A stretch of 39,606 bases of DNA from an uncultured Elusimicrobia bacterium (lineage in GTDB: Bacteria; Elusimicrobiota; Elusimicrobia; Elusimicrobiales; UBA9959), in the NCBI GenBank assembly GCA_903889965.1, contig CAISZM010000074.1, forward strand, positions 1-39,606. Direction: 5' to 3'. Both the position numbers and the translations under genes were made by a program. Under the pieces are notes generated by a model that saw only the letters and a list, made by a program, of their open reading frames with translations, had not been told where the DNA came from and made no database searches. Of this stretch, positions 7,540-16,435 are shown one piece after another (position 1 is the stretch's first letter; the number at the start of each line of letters is the position of its first letter).

Positions 7540-8202
7540 ATGAAAAAGTTGTTTTTCTTCTCAGTCGCAGCGTTAACGCTCGTTTCCGCCAATTCCGTGT
7601 TCGCCGGGGCTTCCAAAGCCGCGGACCAGTTGGCCCTTCAGGCTCCCCAGCAGACGGAAGCCGCCGCGGTTCCGGAAGCCAGCTCGGACAAGCTGACCGT
7701 TATCATGACGGAGAAAGGCAAGCCCGTCAGGACCATTTACTTCGAAGCCGATAAAACCAACAAAGGGAATCCCTGGGTTGACGGTCTCATCGATGTCATC
7801 GCGAACAGCGGCAACAATAACAACAACAATTACCCGGGAAACCACGGCTACGGTGATATGAATTGCGTGGCGATGGACCAGGGGTATGAAGAGCACTGGG
7901 GCGGGCACGGCGGCGGGCCTGACTATATGCGTTCCTGCCAGGAATGCCTCTCTATACACGGCAAATGCCGGTACACGTGCTCCGTTCAGCAATTCGTCTG
8001 CACGGCCCAGTTCAACCCCGCTCAGACAACGGGGAACCCTCTCCCCACCTTTACCGGCGACCTGCGCGACGACGAAGGCAGCGCCAGGGACAGTGCGTCG
8101 CTGCATTGCATGCAGTCGGTCCAGGGACAGGCGGGCTATTGCTCCGTCACCGGCTGCAACCGCCAGGAACAGGACGTCCGGAGCGGTACCTGCTGGAAAT
8201 AA
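7540..8202 (+). CDS. Exported Asn/Gly- and Cys-rich hypothetical protein
   Basis: The 220-residue product has a clear signal peptide (MKKLFFFSVAALTLVSANSVFA) and an AGGAGG-like ribosome binding site 7-12 nt before the ATG. The mature part runs through an Ala/Gln/Pro-rich stretch, a segment with beta-strand character (TVIMTEKGKPVRTIYFE), an Asn run followed by YPGNHGYG (about residues 92-104), and a C-terminal region with 10 cysteines that suggests disulfides. I do not recognise the family. The short Asn/Pro/Gly/His linker recalls the NHPGN repeats of the secreted protein at 19569-20885, and the preceding residues (DGLIDVIANSG) resemble its DDVLDIVNTLG. A possible -10 box TACAAT lies at 7503-7508 without a good -35. 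A strong terminator follows, so it is probably monocistronic. Confidence 0.8.
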   Translation: MKKLFFFSVAALTLVSANSVFAGASKAADQLALQAPQQTEAAAVPEASSDKLTVIMTEKGKPVRTIYFEADKTNKGNPWVDGLIDVIANSGNNNNNNYPGNHGYGDMNCVAMDQGYEEHWGGHGGGPDYMRSCQECLSIHGKCRYTCSVQQFVCTAQFNPAQTTGNPLPTFTGDLRDDEGSARDSASLHCMQSVQGQAGYCSVTGCNRQEQDVRSGTCWK

Positions 8203-8224
8203 GAGCAGTTAACTTTTAAAACGC

Positions 8225-8260
8225 GAAGAAGGCGGGCTGGGCCCGCCTTCTTCTATTTTT
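8225..8260 (+). terminator. Intrinsic terminator after the exported Cys-rich protein gene
   Basis: A 13-bp perfect stem (8225-8237 with 8241-8253) with a 3-nt loop is followed by TATTTTT. It lies just past the stop codon at 8202. Confidence 0.92.
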
Positions 8261-8493
8261 ATACATGCCCGTCTTTGGGCAAATGCGTATTCAAGCGGCG
8301 GGATAATTTGACCGGTCGCACGGACAGCCGTTCCGGAGGCGAAAAACCGATAAGAACGCCGCCGCTTTTGGTATCATAGCGGTACAAGGACCTTTTCGCG
8401 GATCTGGCGGGCGGGAAAAGGGGGGTCCGGGGGGCGTGACAGCTGCGCTTATGTTCCCCGCTTGTTAACCTGTACGCCGTGCCGGTGATCAAC

Positions 8494-9583
8494 ATGAAAA
8501 ACACGGGAAGCTTTAAGAATATCCTGTTCGTAACGGTCCCCGCTTTGCTGGTTATTTTTATTATCCTGGAGTTGTTTTTCAGGTTCGTTATCCCCGCCTC
8601 TGATCCTCCCGGGCAATATTTCGACGAACAGGAAAGGATGTACAGGTATTCCAGCGTGCGAAAAAGCGGGATGATAACGATCGGCAGATTCGCCGGGATC
8701 AAAAGCAAAGTGGGACATAAACAACATGGGATGGAACTATCCTGTCGATTATTCCGCCCGCAAAGATAAAAAACTTATCGCGGTAATAGGGGATTCCTTC
8801 ATCGAAGCGTTCCAGGTGGACGCGGATAAAAATTATCCCTTTTTATTGAGAGGGAAGCTGTATCCGGATTATGAGGTATACGCGTTCGGAGCAAGCGGGG
8901 CCGCCTTGTCGCAGTATCTGCACATGGCAAGATATGTCGACAGGCACTTTGATCCTGACGTCCTGATAATCAATGTGGTGCACAACGATTTCGCCCAAAG
9001 CATTTTAGAGTTCTACTCCCAGAAAAGTCATTTTATGCGCGTCTCCCACGAGAAGGGCAAGCACGCTTTCGTCGAAATACCGCCGGTTTTAAGCGGCGAA
9101 CAGGAGAGGTTTAACAAGATCAAGAGGCTGCTGGGCAGGAGTTCTTTGTTCCGGTATTTGTTCATAAATCTCCGGATCGCGGATATGCTGACAAAACATT
9201 GGCCAGGCGGGTATTTCGAGGCGAATGTACAGCCCGAGGAAGTCCGGAGCCACGAAAAGGCTATTTATGAGGCAACTGATTACCTGGTGCGTAAAATAAA
9301 GGAGGAAAATATCAGCAGAAGGGTGATCTTTGTGCTCGATGCTCCAAGGCAGGCGATATACAGCGGTTCTTTAAATTCAAGCCGTGTCCTGTGGATGCAC
9401 GAAATGATGCGGAAGATCTGCGCAAAGCGCGATGTCGGATATATCGACCTGACGGAGCCGATGAAACTCGATTTCGCAAAAAACAACAAAAGATTCGATT
9501 CGGAGATAGATAATCATTGGAATGCATACGGGCATAAATTCGTGGCGGATATCGTTTATGAATATTTGAAAGGCCGGAAATAG
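8494..9583 (+). pseudogene. Membrane-anchored SGNH/GDSL-like hydrolase, frame-disrupted
   Basis: Two adjacent frames together make one protein of about 360 residues. The first frame, from ATG 8494 (or GTG 8479), gives a short cytoplasmic start and a transmembrane helix (VPALLVIFIILELFF), then runs to about RFAGIKSK. The second frame carries KWDINNMGWNYP at about 8708-8743 and the catalytic domain. Its SGNH blocks are GDSF (Ser nucleophile), the Gly of GASGAALSQY, HND in NVVHNDF, and DNHW near the C-terminus. The frames join if one base is skipped within the A-rich AAAAGCAAAG at 8701-8710. The second frame alone could start at ATG 8726, but without the anchor. Both halves look conserved, so a single-base sequencing error or a very recent mutation is likely. 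Related proteins modify cell-surface glycans (DltD/AlgX-like fold). The gene looks more A+T-rich than its neighbours. Confidence 0.75.
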
Positions 9584-9630
9584 CTTCGGGTCCTTAAGGA
9601 CAATTAATTTACTGGGAATTCCGGAAGGGC

Positions 9631-11667
9631 ATGAAAACATTATTTTTAACCGCATTGTCCGCTTTTACCCTCTGGCCGTGCCTGCCCGTTAACTGTTCCG
9701 GAGGCGCCGGGGCCGTGAGCTCCGTAGTAAAGACGGAGGTTAAGGTTATAGGCGGACATCCGCGGATACTGATCGACGGAAGGGACAGCGTAACTTTCGT
9801 GAACAGGATGGATTACCTCCTGTTCCCGGGGCGCTCCGACTACGGGGATGGAACCTGGCTTAAAGGCGTGAAAAAACAGATAGGGGCTATGAAAGCTAAG
9901 GGCGCCAATACCCTGATACTTGACATTTTCTGGCCGGACCTGGACCGTTCGGCGCGCCGCCCCGCGGATATAGGCGCGGCTTTGAATTTTGCGCCCCTGG
10001 ACGAAGCCATGCGCTACGCCGCGCAAAACGATATTCACGTCATGATAGACCCCAAGATCGACACCTTCCTGGCCGGCTGGTGGCAGAGGGAGCGGGGTTT
10101 CCCGGAGGCCGTGAAGCGGGCGATGAACGAAGTTTGCATTCCCCAGGAAAAAGATTCGGACCACGCTTGCGTTCCCGAAGAGATCTGCGCTCCCGGGGAC
10201 GACAGGTGCTGCGGTCAGCCCAGGGAGGCGCTGTACTGCTGCGACCTGGACAGACAGAACGGAGCGGCTTTAATGCACGAGAGCGGCCTGCCGATGTGCG
10301 CCCCTTTTCACGGGAACCCGGCCTATAGCCGGTGCTCCGACTGTGAAACAGATTCCTACGGCTGGAAATATAATGTGCCGTCGATGGGCTCCGAGGCGTT
10401 TAAAAAAGATTATTCGGCTTACCTGACCGCCCTGGTAAACCGGTATAAGAGCAACCCCGCTTTGATAGGATGGGTCTTCTCCCTCGGCCCCTCGGGCGAA
10501 GACGAGTACGGGCCCAGCTATATCGTGCTCAGCTTCGGCGTATACGGAGGGCTGAAGGGTATCTCGGAGCATCCCGGGCAGGTGGCTGATTATTCGGAGA
10601 GCGCGCAGAAAATGTTCCGCTCCTGGCTCAGGGGGAGATACGCGTCAGACTCGGAGCTGGCGCGGGCGTGGGGCGAAGACGGCCTGACCCTGGCGGCGGC
10701 TAAACTCCCGGACCCGAAAAAATTACTCAAGGAAGGCAAAGACGGGCCTTTCCCGGATAATTTCTTCACCGTGTTCTGGATAGATCTTAGCGATTTGACG
10801 CGGCAGGGCAGGGACCTGTACGACTTCAGGGAACACGTGCGCGACGAGTACAGGGCATACTTCACCGGGCTTATCAAACGTCTGGACGGAGGCCATATCC
10901 TGGGTCTTTTCGGCGGAAATAACGCCGCCATTTACCGCAGTCCGTACATAGACGCGGTCCTGAACTCGAACCATGTCGAATATTCAAGGGACGGCTACGC
11001 CGAATCCAACCTTATCGCTATACTCGGCGAACTGAGCAATAAATACGGGAAAGCCAATATCTTTACCGTAGAGAGCACCGGGCCCGGAGGGGCCGGCCTA
11101 TCCGGGAGCAATCCCGACAAGGCACGGCAGAAAGCCGCGCTTCTGCGCTCCTGGAAAACGATAAAATGCCTGGGCGCCTATCCGGGCTATACGAGCGGCG
11201 TATTAAGATCCGATCCTGTGCCGTCCTGGGGAAGGACCGACATGCAGATCCTCGGGGAAATCGGCTCTTATGCGCCCCGCGGCGGCTGTATTTGCGACCT
11301 TGTTCCGCCGAACGCAAAGGTACTGAACAGGCGCACGGTAGCGGAACTCGCCCGCATTTTCGGGCTGCGGGATTACACCTGCACTAAAAACGGTGAAACC
11401 GGGCCGGATCTGCCGGATGAGAATGCGCCGGGCGCGGAAGGAGCGGAAGAGCCCCCGGCTCCCGGGCGGAGCCCCTGCATGGATTCCTGCACGAAGAAAT
11501 ACAGCGACCCTGTAAAGTGTTCGTCGCAATGCGGCGTCGTCCTGCCGGTTCCCGCTCAAAGCCCTGGCGGCGGGGCAGGCGGCAGCGGGGGAGGCGGGAA
11601 GTGCGGCGACGGGACCTGCGACGATTTTGAGAGATCGAACGGGATGTGCCCGCGGGACTGCAGGTAA
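9631..11667 (+). CDS. Large exported glycoside-hydrolase-like protein with Cys-rich insert and tail
   Basis: The 678-residue product has a signal peptide, and GGAAGGG lies directly before the ATG. The central part reads like a TIM-barrel glycosidase of the beta-galactosidase/GH42-like clan: PRILIDGRDSVTF early, IGAMKAKGANTLILDIFWPDLD, LDEAMRYAAQNDIHVMIDPKI, and NPALIGWVFSLGPSGEDEYG. Candidate acid/base and nucleophile are Glu290 or Glu292 and Glu481 (FTVESTGPGG). The family is a guess from fold pattern. Unusually, residues 169-238 form an insert with 10 cysteines. The C-terminus has a Pro/Glu-rich linker, a CMDSC segment, a Gly-rich linker and a final CGDGTCDDFER-x5-CPRDC module typical of secreted Cys-rich repeats. 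It probably acts on an extracellular glycan. No partner gene adjoins it. Confidence 0.7.
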   Translation: MKTLFLTALSAFTLWPCLPVNCSGGAGAVSSVVKTEVKVIGGHPRILIDGRDSVTFVNRMDYLLFPGRSDYGDGTWLKGVKKQIGAMKAKGANTLILDIFWPDLDRSARRPADIGAALNFAPLDEAMRYAAQNDIHVMIDPKIDTFLAGWWQRERGFPEAVKRAMNEVCIPQEKDSDHACVPEEICAPGDDRCCGQPREALYCCDLDRQNGAALMHESGLPMCAPFHGNPAYSRCSDCETDSYGWKYNVPSMGSEAFKKDYSAYLTALVNRYKSNPALIGWVFSLGPSGEDEYGPSYIVLSFGVYGGLKGISEHPGQVADYSESAQKMFRSWLRGRYASDSELARAWGEDGLTLAAAKLPDPKKLLKEGKDGPFPDNFFTVFWIDLSDLTRQGRDLYDFREHVRDEYRAYFTGLIKRLDGGHILGLFGGNNAAIYRSPYIDAVLNSNHVEYSRDGYAESNLIAILGELSNKYGKANIFTVESTGPGGAGLSGSNPDKARQKAALLRSWKTIKCLGAYPGYTSGVLRSDPVPSWGRTDMQILGEIGSYAPRGGCICDLVPPNAKVLNRRTVAELARIFGLRDYTCTKNGETGPDLPDENAPGAEGAEEPPAPGRSPCMDSCTKKYSDPVKCSSQCGVVLPVPAQSPGGGAGGSGGGGKCGDGTCDDFERSNGMCPRDCR

Positions 11668-11730
11668 GCTTGTAAACCGCGGCAGGCGGCATAGTGCAAC
11701 CAAAAGTGTTCCCGGCCCGTAACGCTTATA

Positions 11731-12327
11731 ATGGCTGAAAACGAAATAGAGCTGACGCGCCGCTGCCTTGGCGGGGACAGCTCCGCCTTTTCCGGCATCC
11801 TTGAGATCTATCAGGACAGGGTATATAGTTTCGCTCTGCGCCTCCTTAAGGACCCGCAGGCGGCGGAAGACGCCGCGCAGGAAACGTTCGTCAAGGCCTT
11901 CCGCGGTCTTTCCTCGTATGACCCGGCCTGCCCGTTCGCCCCTTGGCTTTTCCGGATAGCCCACAATGCCGCCATGGACGCTCTCCGCGCCCGCAATAAA
12001 ACCGTTTCCATGGACGCTGAAGATTTTTCAGACCTTCCCGACGGCGCTGTCCCCGTTGAGGATGGAGTGGGCGCCGCCCTGGACGCGGAGCGCATAGAGG
12101 CCTTGCTGGCCTCGCTGCCGCCGCTGTACAGCGAGGTCTTGCTGCTGCAGTACCGCGAGGACATGGGCCCGGCCGAAATTGCCCGCGTAATAAACGCGCC
12201 GGAGGGCACGGTAAAGAACAGGCTGTTCCGGGCCAGGGAAATGATGAAGGCTAAAATGGCCGCCGACCCGGAACTGATGCAACCGTTCACGGGCCGGGGC
12301 CGTATTGAAGGAGAGACCGTAATATGA
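11731..12327 (+). CDS. ECF-type RNA polymerase sigma factor
   Basis: The 198-residue protein has sigma region 2 at about residues 10-85 (FSGILEIYQDRVYSFALRLL, then AEDAAQETFVKAFRGL and PWLFRIAHNAAMDALR). Region 4 lies at about 125-180 (LASLPPLYSEVLLLQYREDM, then EIARVINAPEGTVKNRLFRAREMM). There is no region 3, as expected for the ECF group. It should direct RNA polymerase to a regulon that may include its own operon. The stop overlaps the start of the next gene (ATGA at 12324), a typical sigma/anti-sigma arrangement. A TATAAT sequence overlaps the start codon and is probably fortuitous. The target promoters are not known. Confidence 0.95.
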   Translation: MAENEIELTRRCLGGDSSAFSGILEIYQDRVYSFALRLLKDPQAAEDAAQETFVKAFRGLSSYDPACPFAPWLFRIAHNAAMDALRARNKTVSMDAEDFSDLPDGAVPVEDGVGAALDAERIEALLASLPPLYSEVLLLQYREDMGPAEIARVINAPEGTVKNRLFRAREMMKAKMAADPELMQPFTGRGRIEGETVI

Positions 12328-12776
12328 ACGCCGACAATACTGAAAAACTTATAGCCAAGGCTATCGCCGCCCTGCCTTATAGCAGCCCCCGGGCCGGGTT
12401 CGGTGCCCGGGTGATGGCCGCGATAGAGGAGCAGGCGGCGGCTGAAACCTGGCTGCAGCGGGCATTGAAGGCAGGCGGTGTTATTGTCGCGGCCTGGTCA
12501 GCGGGACTGTCTTTCCTGGCGGCCCGCCTGATCCACGCAAACTTCGGGAATATCGCGGCCGCGCTCATAGAGCCCGGAGGCGTTTCGCGGGCGTTCAGCC
12601 TGCTGGCCGCGCATGGAGCGCTTATACTGGCAAAACTGGCCGCAGCTGCCCCGCTGATCGCGGGTTGGGCCCTGGATGCCATGCCCCCTTATCACGAAAT
12701 GACGGCCGCCGCGATCCTCTGCGCGGCGGCCGTCGCCCCTTTGGCGCGTATCAGGACGGCCGCGGATAAAAACTGA
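12324..12776 (+). CDS. Probable membrane anti-sigma factor
   Basis: This 150-residue protein overlaps the ECF sigma gene by four bases. Its N-terminal ~45 residues are soluble and helical (TEKLIAKAIAALPYSS, FGARVMAAIEEQ). Three hydrophobic Ala-rich segments follow at about 52-70, 90-115 and 125-143, the likely membrane spans. No CxxC or HxxxC zinc motif of the ZAS class is visible. Its role as anti-sigma factor is inferred from position, overlap and the soluble-then-membrane topology, not from sequence similarity. It is followed after 20 nt by the bactofilin-like gene. Confidence 0.6.
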   Translation: MNADNTEKLIAKAIAALPYSSPRAGFGARVMAAIEEQAAAETWLQRALKAGGVIVAAWSAGLSFLAARLIHANFGNIAAALIEPGGVSRAFSLLAAHGALILAKLAAAAPLIAGWALDAMPPYHEMTAAAILCAAAVAPLARIRTAADKN

Positions 12777-12796
12777 CGGTTATGGAGAGAATTGAA

Positions 12797-13921
12797 ATGA
12801 AAAAAATTAAAAAATACGCATTACTTGCCTTAACGCTGGCCTGCTTTGCCACGGCCGCGCACGCGCGCCGGGACGAGCTGCGCCACGAGGACGTGCTTAT
12901 TGAAAAAGGCCAGACCTTCAGCGGGGATGTGGCCACGGACAAATCCATAACCGTAAACGGCGTGCTGGACGGGGACGCCGTCTCCATAGGCGGGTCCTCG
13001 GTAACCGTCAATGGGGAGGTAACCGGCGACATCGTCTCCATGGGCGGCGCGATATTTATACCCGGAACGGCGGCGGGGGATGTCGTGAGCGTGGGCGGCC
13101 CCATCGGGATATCCGGTAAAGTTTCCGGCAATGTGGCGAGCGTGGGCGGCCGCGTATCGCTTTCCGGGGCCGGGCAGGTGGACGGCGATATATCGGCCGT
13201 CGGCGGTTCCGTGGTTAAAAGTGAAAACACGGTCCTCAGGGGCGAGGTGCGCAACCTGGACATTCGCGCGCTTCGTAATGTGCTGCCGCGGGTGCTGAGG
13301 CTGTCGCGCTATGCCTCGGGGGGGGACAGGCGTAAACTCAACCCCTGGCTGATAGGCGGCCTTATAGGGCTCGGATTCGCTATCTTATTCTCCATAGTAA
13401 TTACCGTGTTCATACTGTTGCTTCTGCCGGCGGTCTTTTTCCCGAGGAACGTCGAGACCGTGGCCGCGGCAATATCCGGGGACATGTGGCGCGCCTGCGG
13501 CACAGGAGCCCTTATGCTGATGGGTTTTTTTCCGGGACTTGTCCTTATGGTCGTTTCGGTGCTGGGGATCCCCTTGGTCCCGTTCGCGCTGGCGCTGTTC
13601 GCGGCGGCCGGGGTGCTGGGCCTTAGCGCTTTCAGCGTGGTCCTGCAGAGCAGGTTCTTTGAAGGTATAAAGAAGGCCGGGCCGGCCGGGCTTCCCGGTA
13701 AGGCAGCCGCCGGCGGCGGCGTGATGGTACTGCTGCTGTTCTTCGGGAAAATGATACCTTTCATAGGCGGTATTCTTTCCCTCGCGGGCTTAATGCTGAT
13801 GGCTTTCGGTGTAATGCTGGGGCTTGGCGCAGTCTGGATGACCAGGATGGGCACCCGCGGTCGTAATTCGCCCGCAGCTCGGCCGCAGGCGCAAGGGCCC
13901 GGCACAGCCGCGACCGCCTGA
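12797..13921 (+). CDS. Bactofilin-like polymer-forming domain with transmembrane region
   Basis: The frame opens at 12782, but ATG 12797 has GGAGAG at 12784-12789 upstream and begins a signal-peptide-like segment (MKKIKKYALLALTLACFATAAHA), giving 374 residues. Residues ~30-150 consist of short repeating beta strands such as ITVNGVLDGDAVSIGG, VTVNGEVTGDIVSMGG and ISGKVSGNVASVGG. This is the right-handed beta-helix pattern of bactofilin/polymer-forming domains. Residues ~180-360 hold several hydrophobic spans. Unlike cytoplasmic bactofilins, the beta-helix should lie outside the inner membrane. Together with the sigma and anti-sigma genes it forms a three-gene operon, suggesting envelope-stress or envelope-structure control. 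Molecular function is unknown. Confidence 0.82.
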   Translation: MKKIKKYALLALTLACFATAAHARRDELRHEDVLIEKGQTFSGDVATDKSITVNGVLDGDAVSIGGSSVTVNGEVTGDIVSMGGAIFIPGTAAGDVVSVGGPIGISGKVSGNVASVGGRVSLSGAGQVDGDISAVGGSVVKSENTVLRGEVRNLDIRALRNVLPRVLRLSRYASGGDRRKLNPWLIGGLIGLGFAILFSIVITVFILLLLPAVFFPRNVETVAAAISGDMWRACGTGALMLMGFFPGLVLMVVSVLGIPLVPFALALFAAAGVLGLSAFSVVLQSRFFEGIKKAGPAGLPGKAAAGGGVMVLLLFFGKMIPFIGGILSLAGLMLMAFGVMLGLGAVWMTRMGTRGRNSPAARPQAQGPGTAATA

Positions 13922-13951
13922 AAAAACGGAACAGGTGCTGATTTAAATCAG

Positions 13952-13981
13952 TTGACATCGCTCAAGGGCAAGCGGTAGAAT
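13952..13981 (+). promoter_or_regulatory. Sigma-70-type promoter for the papain-like protease gene
   Basis: TTGACA (13952-13957) and TAGAAT (13976-13981) are separated by 18 nt. The predicted start is near 13988, leaving a 5' leader of about 44 nt with GAGGT upstream of the ATG at 14032. Confidence 0.75.
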
Positions 13982-14031
13982 TTGCCTTTAAACCTGTCGC
14001 CAGCGTTCAACAATTATAAAGAGGTAGACGA

Positions 14032-15042
14032 ATGATCAACAAAAGATATATATCCGCGTTAGCGGGCATCTTCGTTTTGAGCGTATTCGCAGCGGCTTCC
14101 TACGCGCAGGAGCGCGCATCCGACGACGTTAAGGACCAGGTCGCCAGGGTGCAGAATGCCATAAAAGAAAAGGGCGCCAATTGGACGGCCGGCGAAACCG
14201 CCGTCGCCAGCCTTCCACGCGAAGACTGGCGCTACCTGGTAGGCTTGAATTTCGAGCCCGTGGGCGCGCCGCCCGCGCCGCTTGTCGCCGCGGCCGGGTT
14301 GCCGGTTTCGCTGGACTGGCGCGATCTTAACGGGAATTTCGTGACCGCGCCCCGCAATCAGAAAAAATGCGGTTCATGCTGGGCCTTCGCCATGACCGGC
14401 GGCCTGGAATCGTATATCCTGCGGACCCAGAACAAGCCCGGAACGGACATCGATCTTTCCGAGCAGGTGCTGGTCTCCTGCAGCGGCACGGGCTCCTGCG
14501 GCGGCGGGCGCCTGTCCGCGGCCTTCCTGAAGAAGACCGGGCTTCCGCTGGAATCCGCCTATCCCTACACCGCCACGAACGGCGACTGTTCCGCAGCCGC
14601 CCCCGGCTGGCAGGGCTCCGCATACAAGATAGGGAACTGGGGCTCGGTTCCCCAGGATCTCGAGTCTATAAAAGCCGCTTTGGTGAATTACGGGCCCCTG
14701 CCCATCGCCATGATGGTGTATGAAGATTTCATGTACTACAAGACCGGGGTTTATTCCTACACGACCGGGAAAAAGCTGGGCGGCCACGCCGTGCTGCTGG
14801 TGGGTTACGACGACGCCGGGCAATATTTCATAGTCAAGAACAGCTGGGACAGCGGCTGGGGGGAAAAAGGCTTTTTCAGGATAGCCTACTCGCAGCTTGA
14901 GAACGAGGTCTCCTTCGGCCTCAGCGCCATAGCGTACTATGACTCAAAGGCGGACGGCTTCCCGGCCTCAGGCTTCAATCCGGAGGCCGCATCCATGCGC
15001 ACAGCCCCGATATTCGAAACGGCTGCCGGCTGGACCCGCTGA
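14032..15042 (+). CDS. Exported papain-like (C1) cysteine protease
   Basis: The 336-residue precursor has a signal peptide (to about residue 25, AASYA), a short propeptide and a C1A peptidase domain. Catalytic residues are all present: the oxyanion-hole Gln109 and nucleophile Cys115 in NQKKCGSCWAF, His251 in GGHAVLLVGYD, and Asn269 in KNSWDSGWGEKGF. The substrate-pocket landmark CGGG is at about 155-158. Cysteines at 112, 149, 155 and 185 could form the usual disulfides. It probably degrades extracellular or periplasmic protein after pro-segment removal. It has its own promoter and is followed by the exported deiminase gene on the same strand after about 140 nt. Confidence 0.95.
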   Translation: MINKRYISALAGIFVLSVFAAASYAQERASDDVKDQVARVQNAIKEKGANWTAGETAVASLPREDWRYLVGLNFEPVGAPPAPLVAAAGLPVSLDWRDLNGNFVTAPRNQKKCGSCWAFAMTGGLESYILRTQNKPGTDIDLSEQVLVSCSGTGSCGGGRLSAAFLKKTGLPLESAYPYTATNGDCSAAAPGWQGSAYKIGNWGSVPQDLESIKAALVNYGPLPIAMMVYEDFMYYKTGVYSYTTGKKLGGHAVLLVGYDDAGQYFIVKNSWDSGWGEKGFFRIAYSQLENEVSFGLSAIAYYDSKADGFPASGFNPEAASMRTAPIFETAAGWTR

Positions 15043-15180
15043 CGGAGCCCGCGCGGGTCCTACAAGGATCTGCCCTTAATACCCATGCGTGGAGAGCTTC
15101 CTCCATTTATAATTTAACAGTGACCCGCCGGAGCCGGGTTTCGCGCGCATATAGCTGAAATGGAGCTGAAAGACCACCTC

Positions 15181-16416
15181 ATGAAAAAACTCAACTTATT
15201 CACCGCATTGTTCTTCGCCGGACTTTTTTCCTCCTCCGCCTTTGCCCTGGATCTGAATAAACCCCTTCCAAACTGGATAGACGCCGGCCGTGAGAGATCG
15301 GACGGCAGGCCGCCGTCGATAATTCCCGGCGAGAAAGCCGCGCCTCCCGCGGATTTCCGCATACCGGCCGAATACGAGCCCGTGGGCGCGGTGGTGATCG
15401 GCTGGGCCGGCTATACTGACATGCTCTCTTTAATAGGCAAGGCGGTTACCGGCCCCGGCCATGCGCAGCTCTGGGGCGTGTCGGCCCCGGCCAGCGTGCC
15501 GGGGGTTCCCGCCGCCAGCTACTCAAGGATAAACGCACCCATAGACACTGTATGGATGCGCGACTACGGTCCCTTCGGTGTCTCCGCGGGCCAAGGGCGC
15601 CCCGGCATAGTGGACACCATTTACCGCCATTACCAGTATCGCCGCAACGACGATGCCCTGCCGGCGAACCTGGGGAAGGTCAAAAAAATTGAAGTTTACA
15701 GCATGCCTATCATACTGGACGGCGGCAACCTGATGGTGGACTCCAAGGGCGACCTGTTCATGACTAAGCGCACCTATATCTGGAACTCGGGCATGTCGCC
15801 GGAAGCGGTGGACTCGGCGCTTAAAAGCTACTTCAACGTGCGCAATATCTACGCCTTTGAGTACGCCGGTTACCCGGGTGAGCCGGCCGACGGCACCGGG
15901 CACATGGACATGTTCATGAAACTGCTTAACGACCACACGGTCCTTATTTCCGTGGCCGAAACCGAACCCTTCAAGACCAACGCGGAAAAGGCCATCGCTT
16001 TCTTCAAGGGCCGCAAGGCCGCGGACGGCGAGCCCTTTAAGGTTATACAGGTAAAGGGCTGGCAGGATTCAGGCACCTGGTACACCTATACGAACTCCCT
16101 GATAGTGAACAAGGTCGCCATAATACCGTCTTATTCCGGGCATCCCGAAGAGGAAGCCGCGGCCAAGGCCGCTTACCAGGCAGGGATCTCCGGGGTTACC
16201 GTGGTACCCGTGCCCTCCGAAGACAGCATCAGGGACGGCGGCTCCATACACTGTGTGACGCAGACCATACCCGTGCTGCCGGGCCGCGCGCTTGACGCCG
16301 GCGAAGTGTTTACGGCCAAGCCTGAATTTACCGGCGTGGATATTTCCGGTGCCATAGTGCCGCTGAGGTACTCAGGCGGCTCCAAGGCGCTGGATCAGCT
16401 TATAAACGGTTTGTAA
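15181..16416 (+). CDS. Exported agmatine/peptidylarginine deiminase-family protein
   Basis: The frame opens at ATG 15160. ATG 15181 is preferred because it starts a clean signal peptide (MKKLNLFTALFFAG to AFA), giving 411 residues, though neither start has a well-placed Shine-Dalgarno. The protein matches the guanidino-modifying (PPAD/AguA) fold: WMRDYGPFG with Asp128, an LDGGNLMVD strand, GHMDMF with His241 and Asp243, TNSL with Asn305, and the nucleophile Cys358 in GGSIHCVTQ. Family members hydrolyse a guanidino group to citrulline or N-carbamoylputrescine plus ammonia. An exported form may act on peptidyl-arginine, as in Porphyromonas PAD, but the substrate cannot be read from sequence. 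It ends at a bidirectional terminator and follows the exported C1 protease. Confidence 0.9.
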   Translation: MKKLNLFTALFFAGLFSSSAFALDLNKPLPNWIDAGRERSDGRPPSIIPGEKAAPPADFRIPAEYEPVGAVVIGWAGYTDMLSLIGKAVTGPGHAQLWGVSAPASVPGVPAASYSRINAPIDTVWMRDYGPFGVSAGQGRPGIVDTIYRHYQYRRNDDALPANLGKVKKIEVYSMPIILDGGNLMVDSKGDLFMTKRTYIWNSGMSPEAVDSALKSYFNVRNIYAFEYAGYPGEPADGTGHMDMFMKLLNDHTVLISVAETEPFKTNAEKAIAFFKGRKAADGEPFKVIQVKGWQDSGTWYTYTNSLIVNKVAIIPSYSGHPEEEAAAKAAYQAGISGVTVVPVPSEDSIRDGGSIHCVTQTIPVLPGRALDAGEVFTAKPEFTGVDISGAIVPLRYSGGSKALDQLINGL

Positions 16417-16435
16417 GGCGTTCTTGCCCTCAGAT

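Noticed and set aside
11727-11732. TATAAT as a promoter of the sigma-factor operon
   Set aside because: It overlaps the start codon and lacks a -35 box at the right distance. Transcription would start inside the gene.
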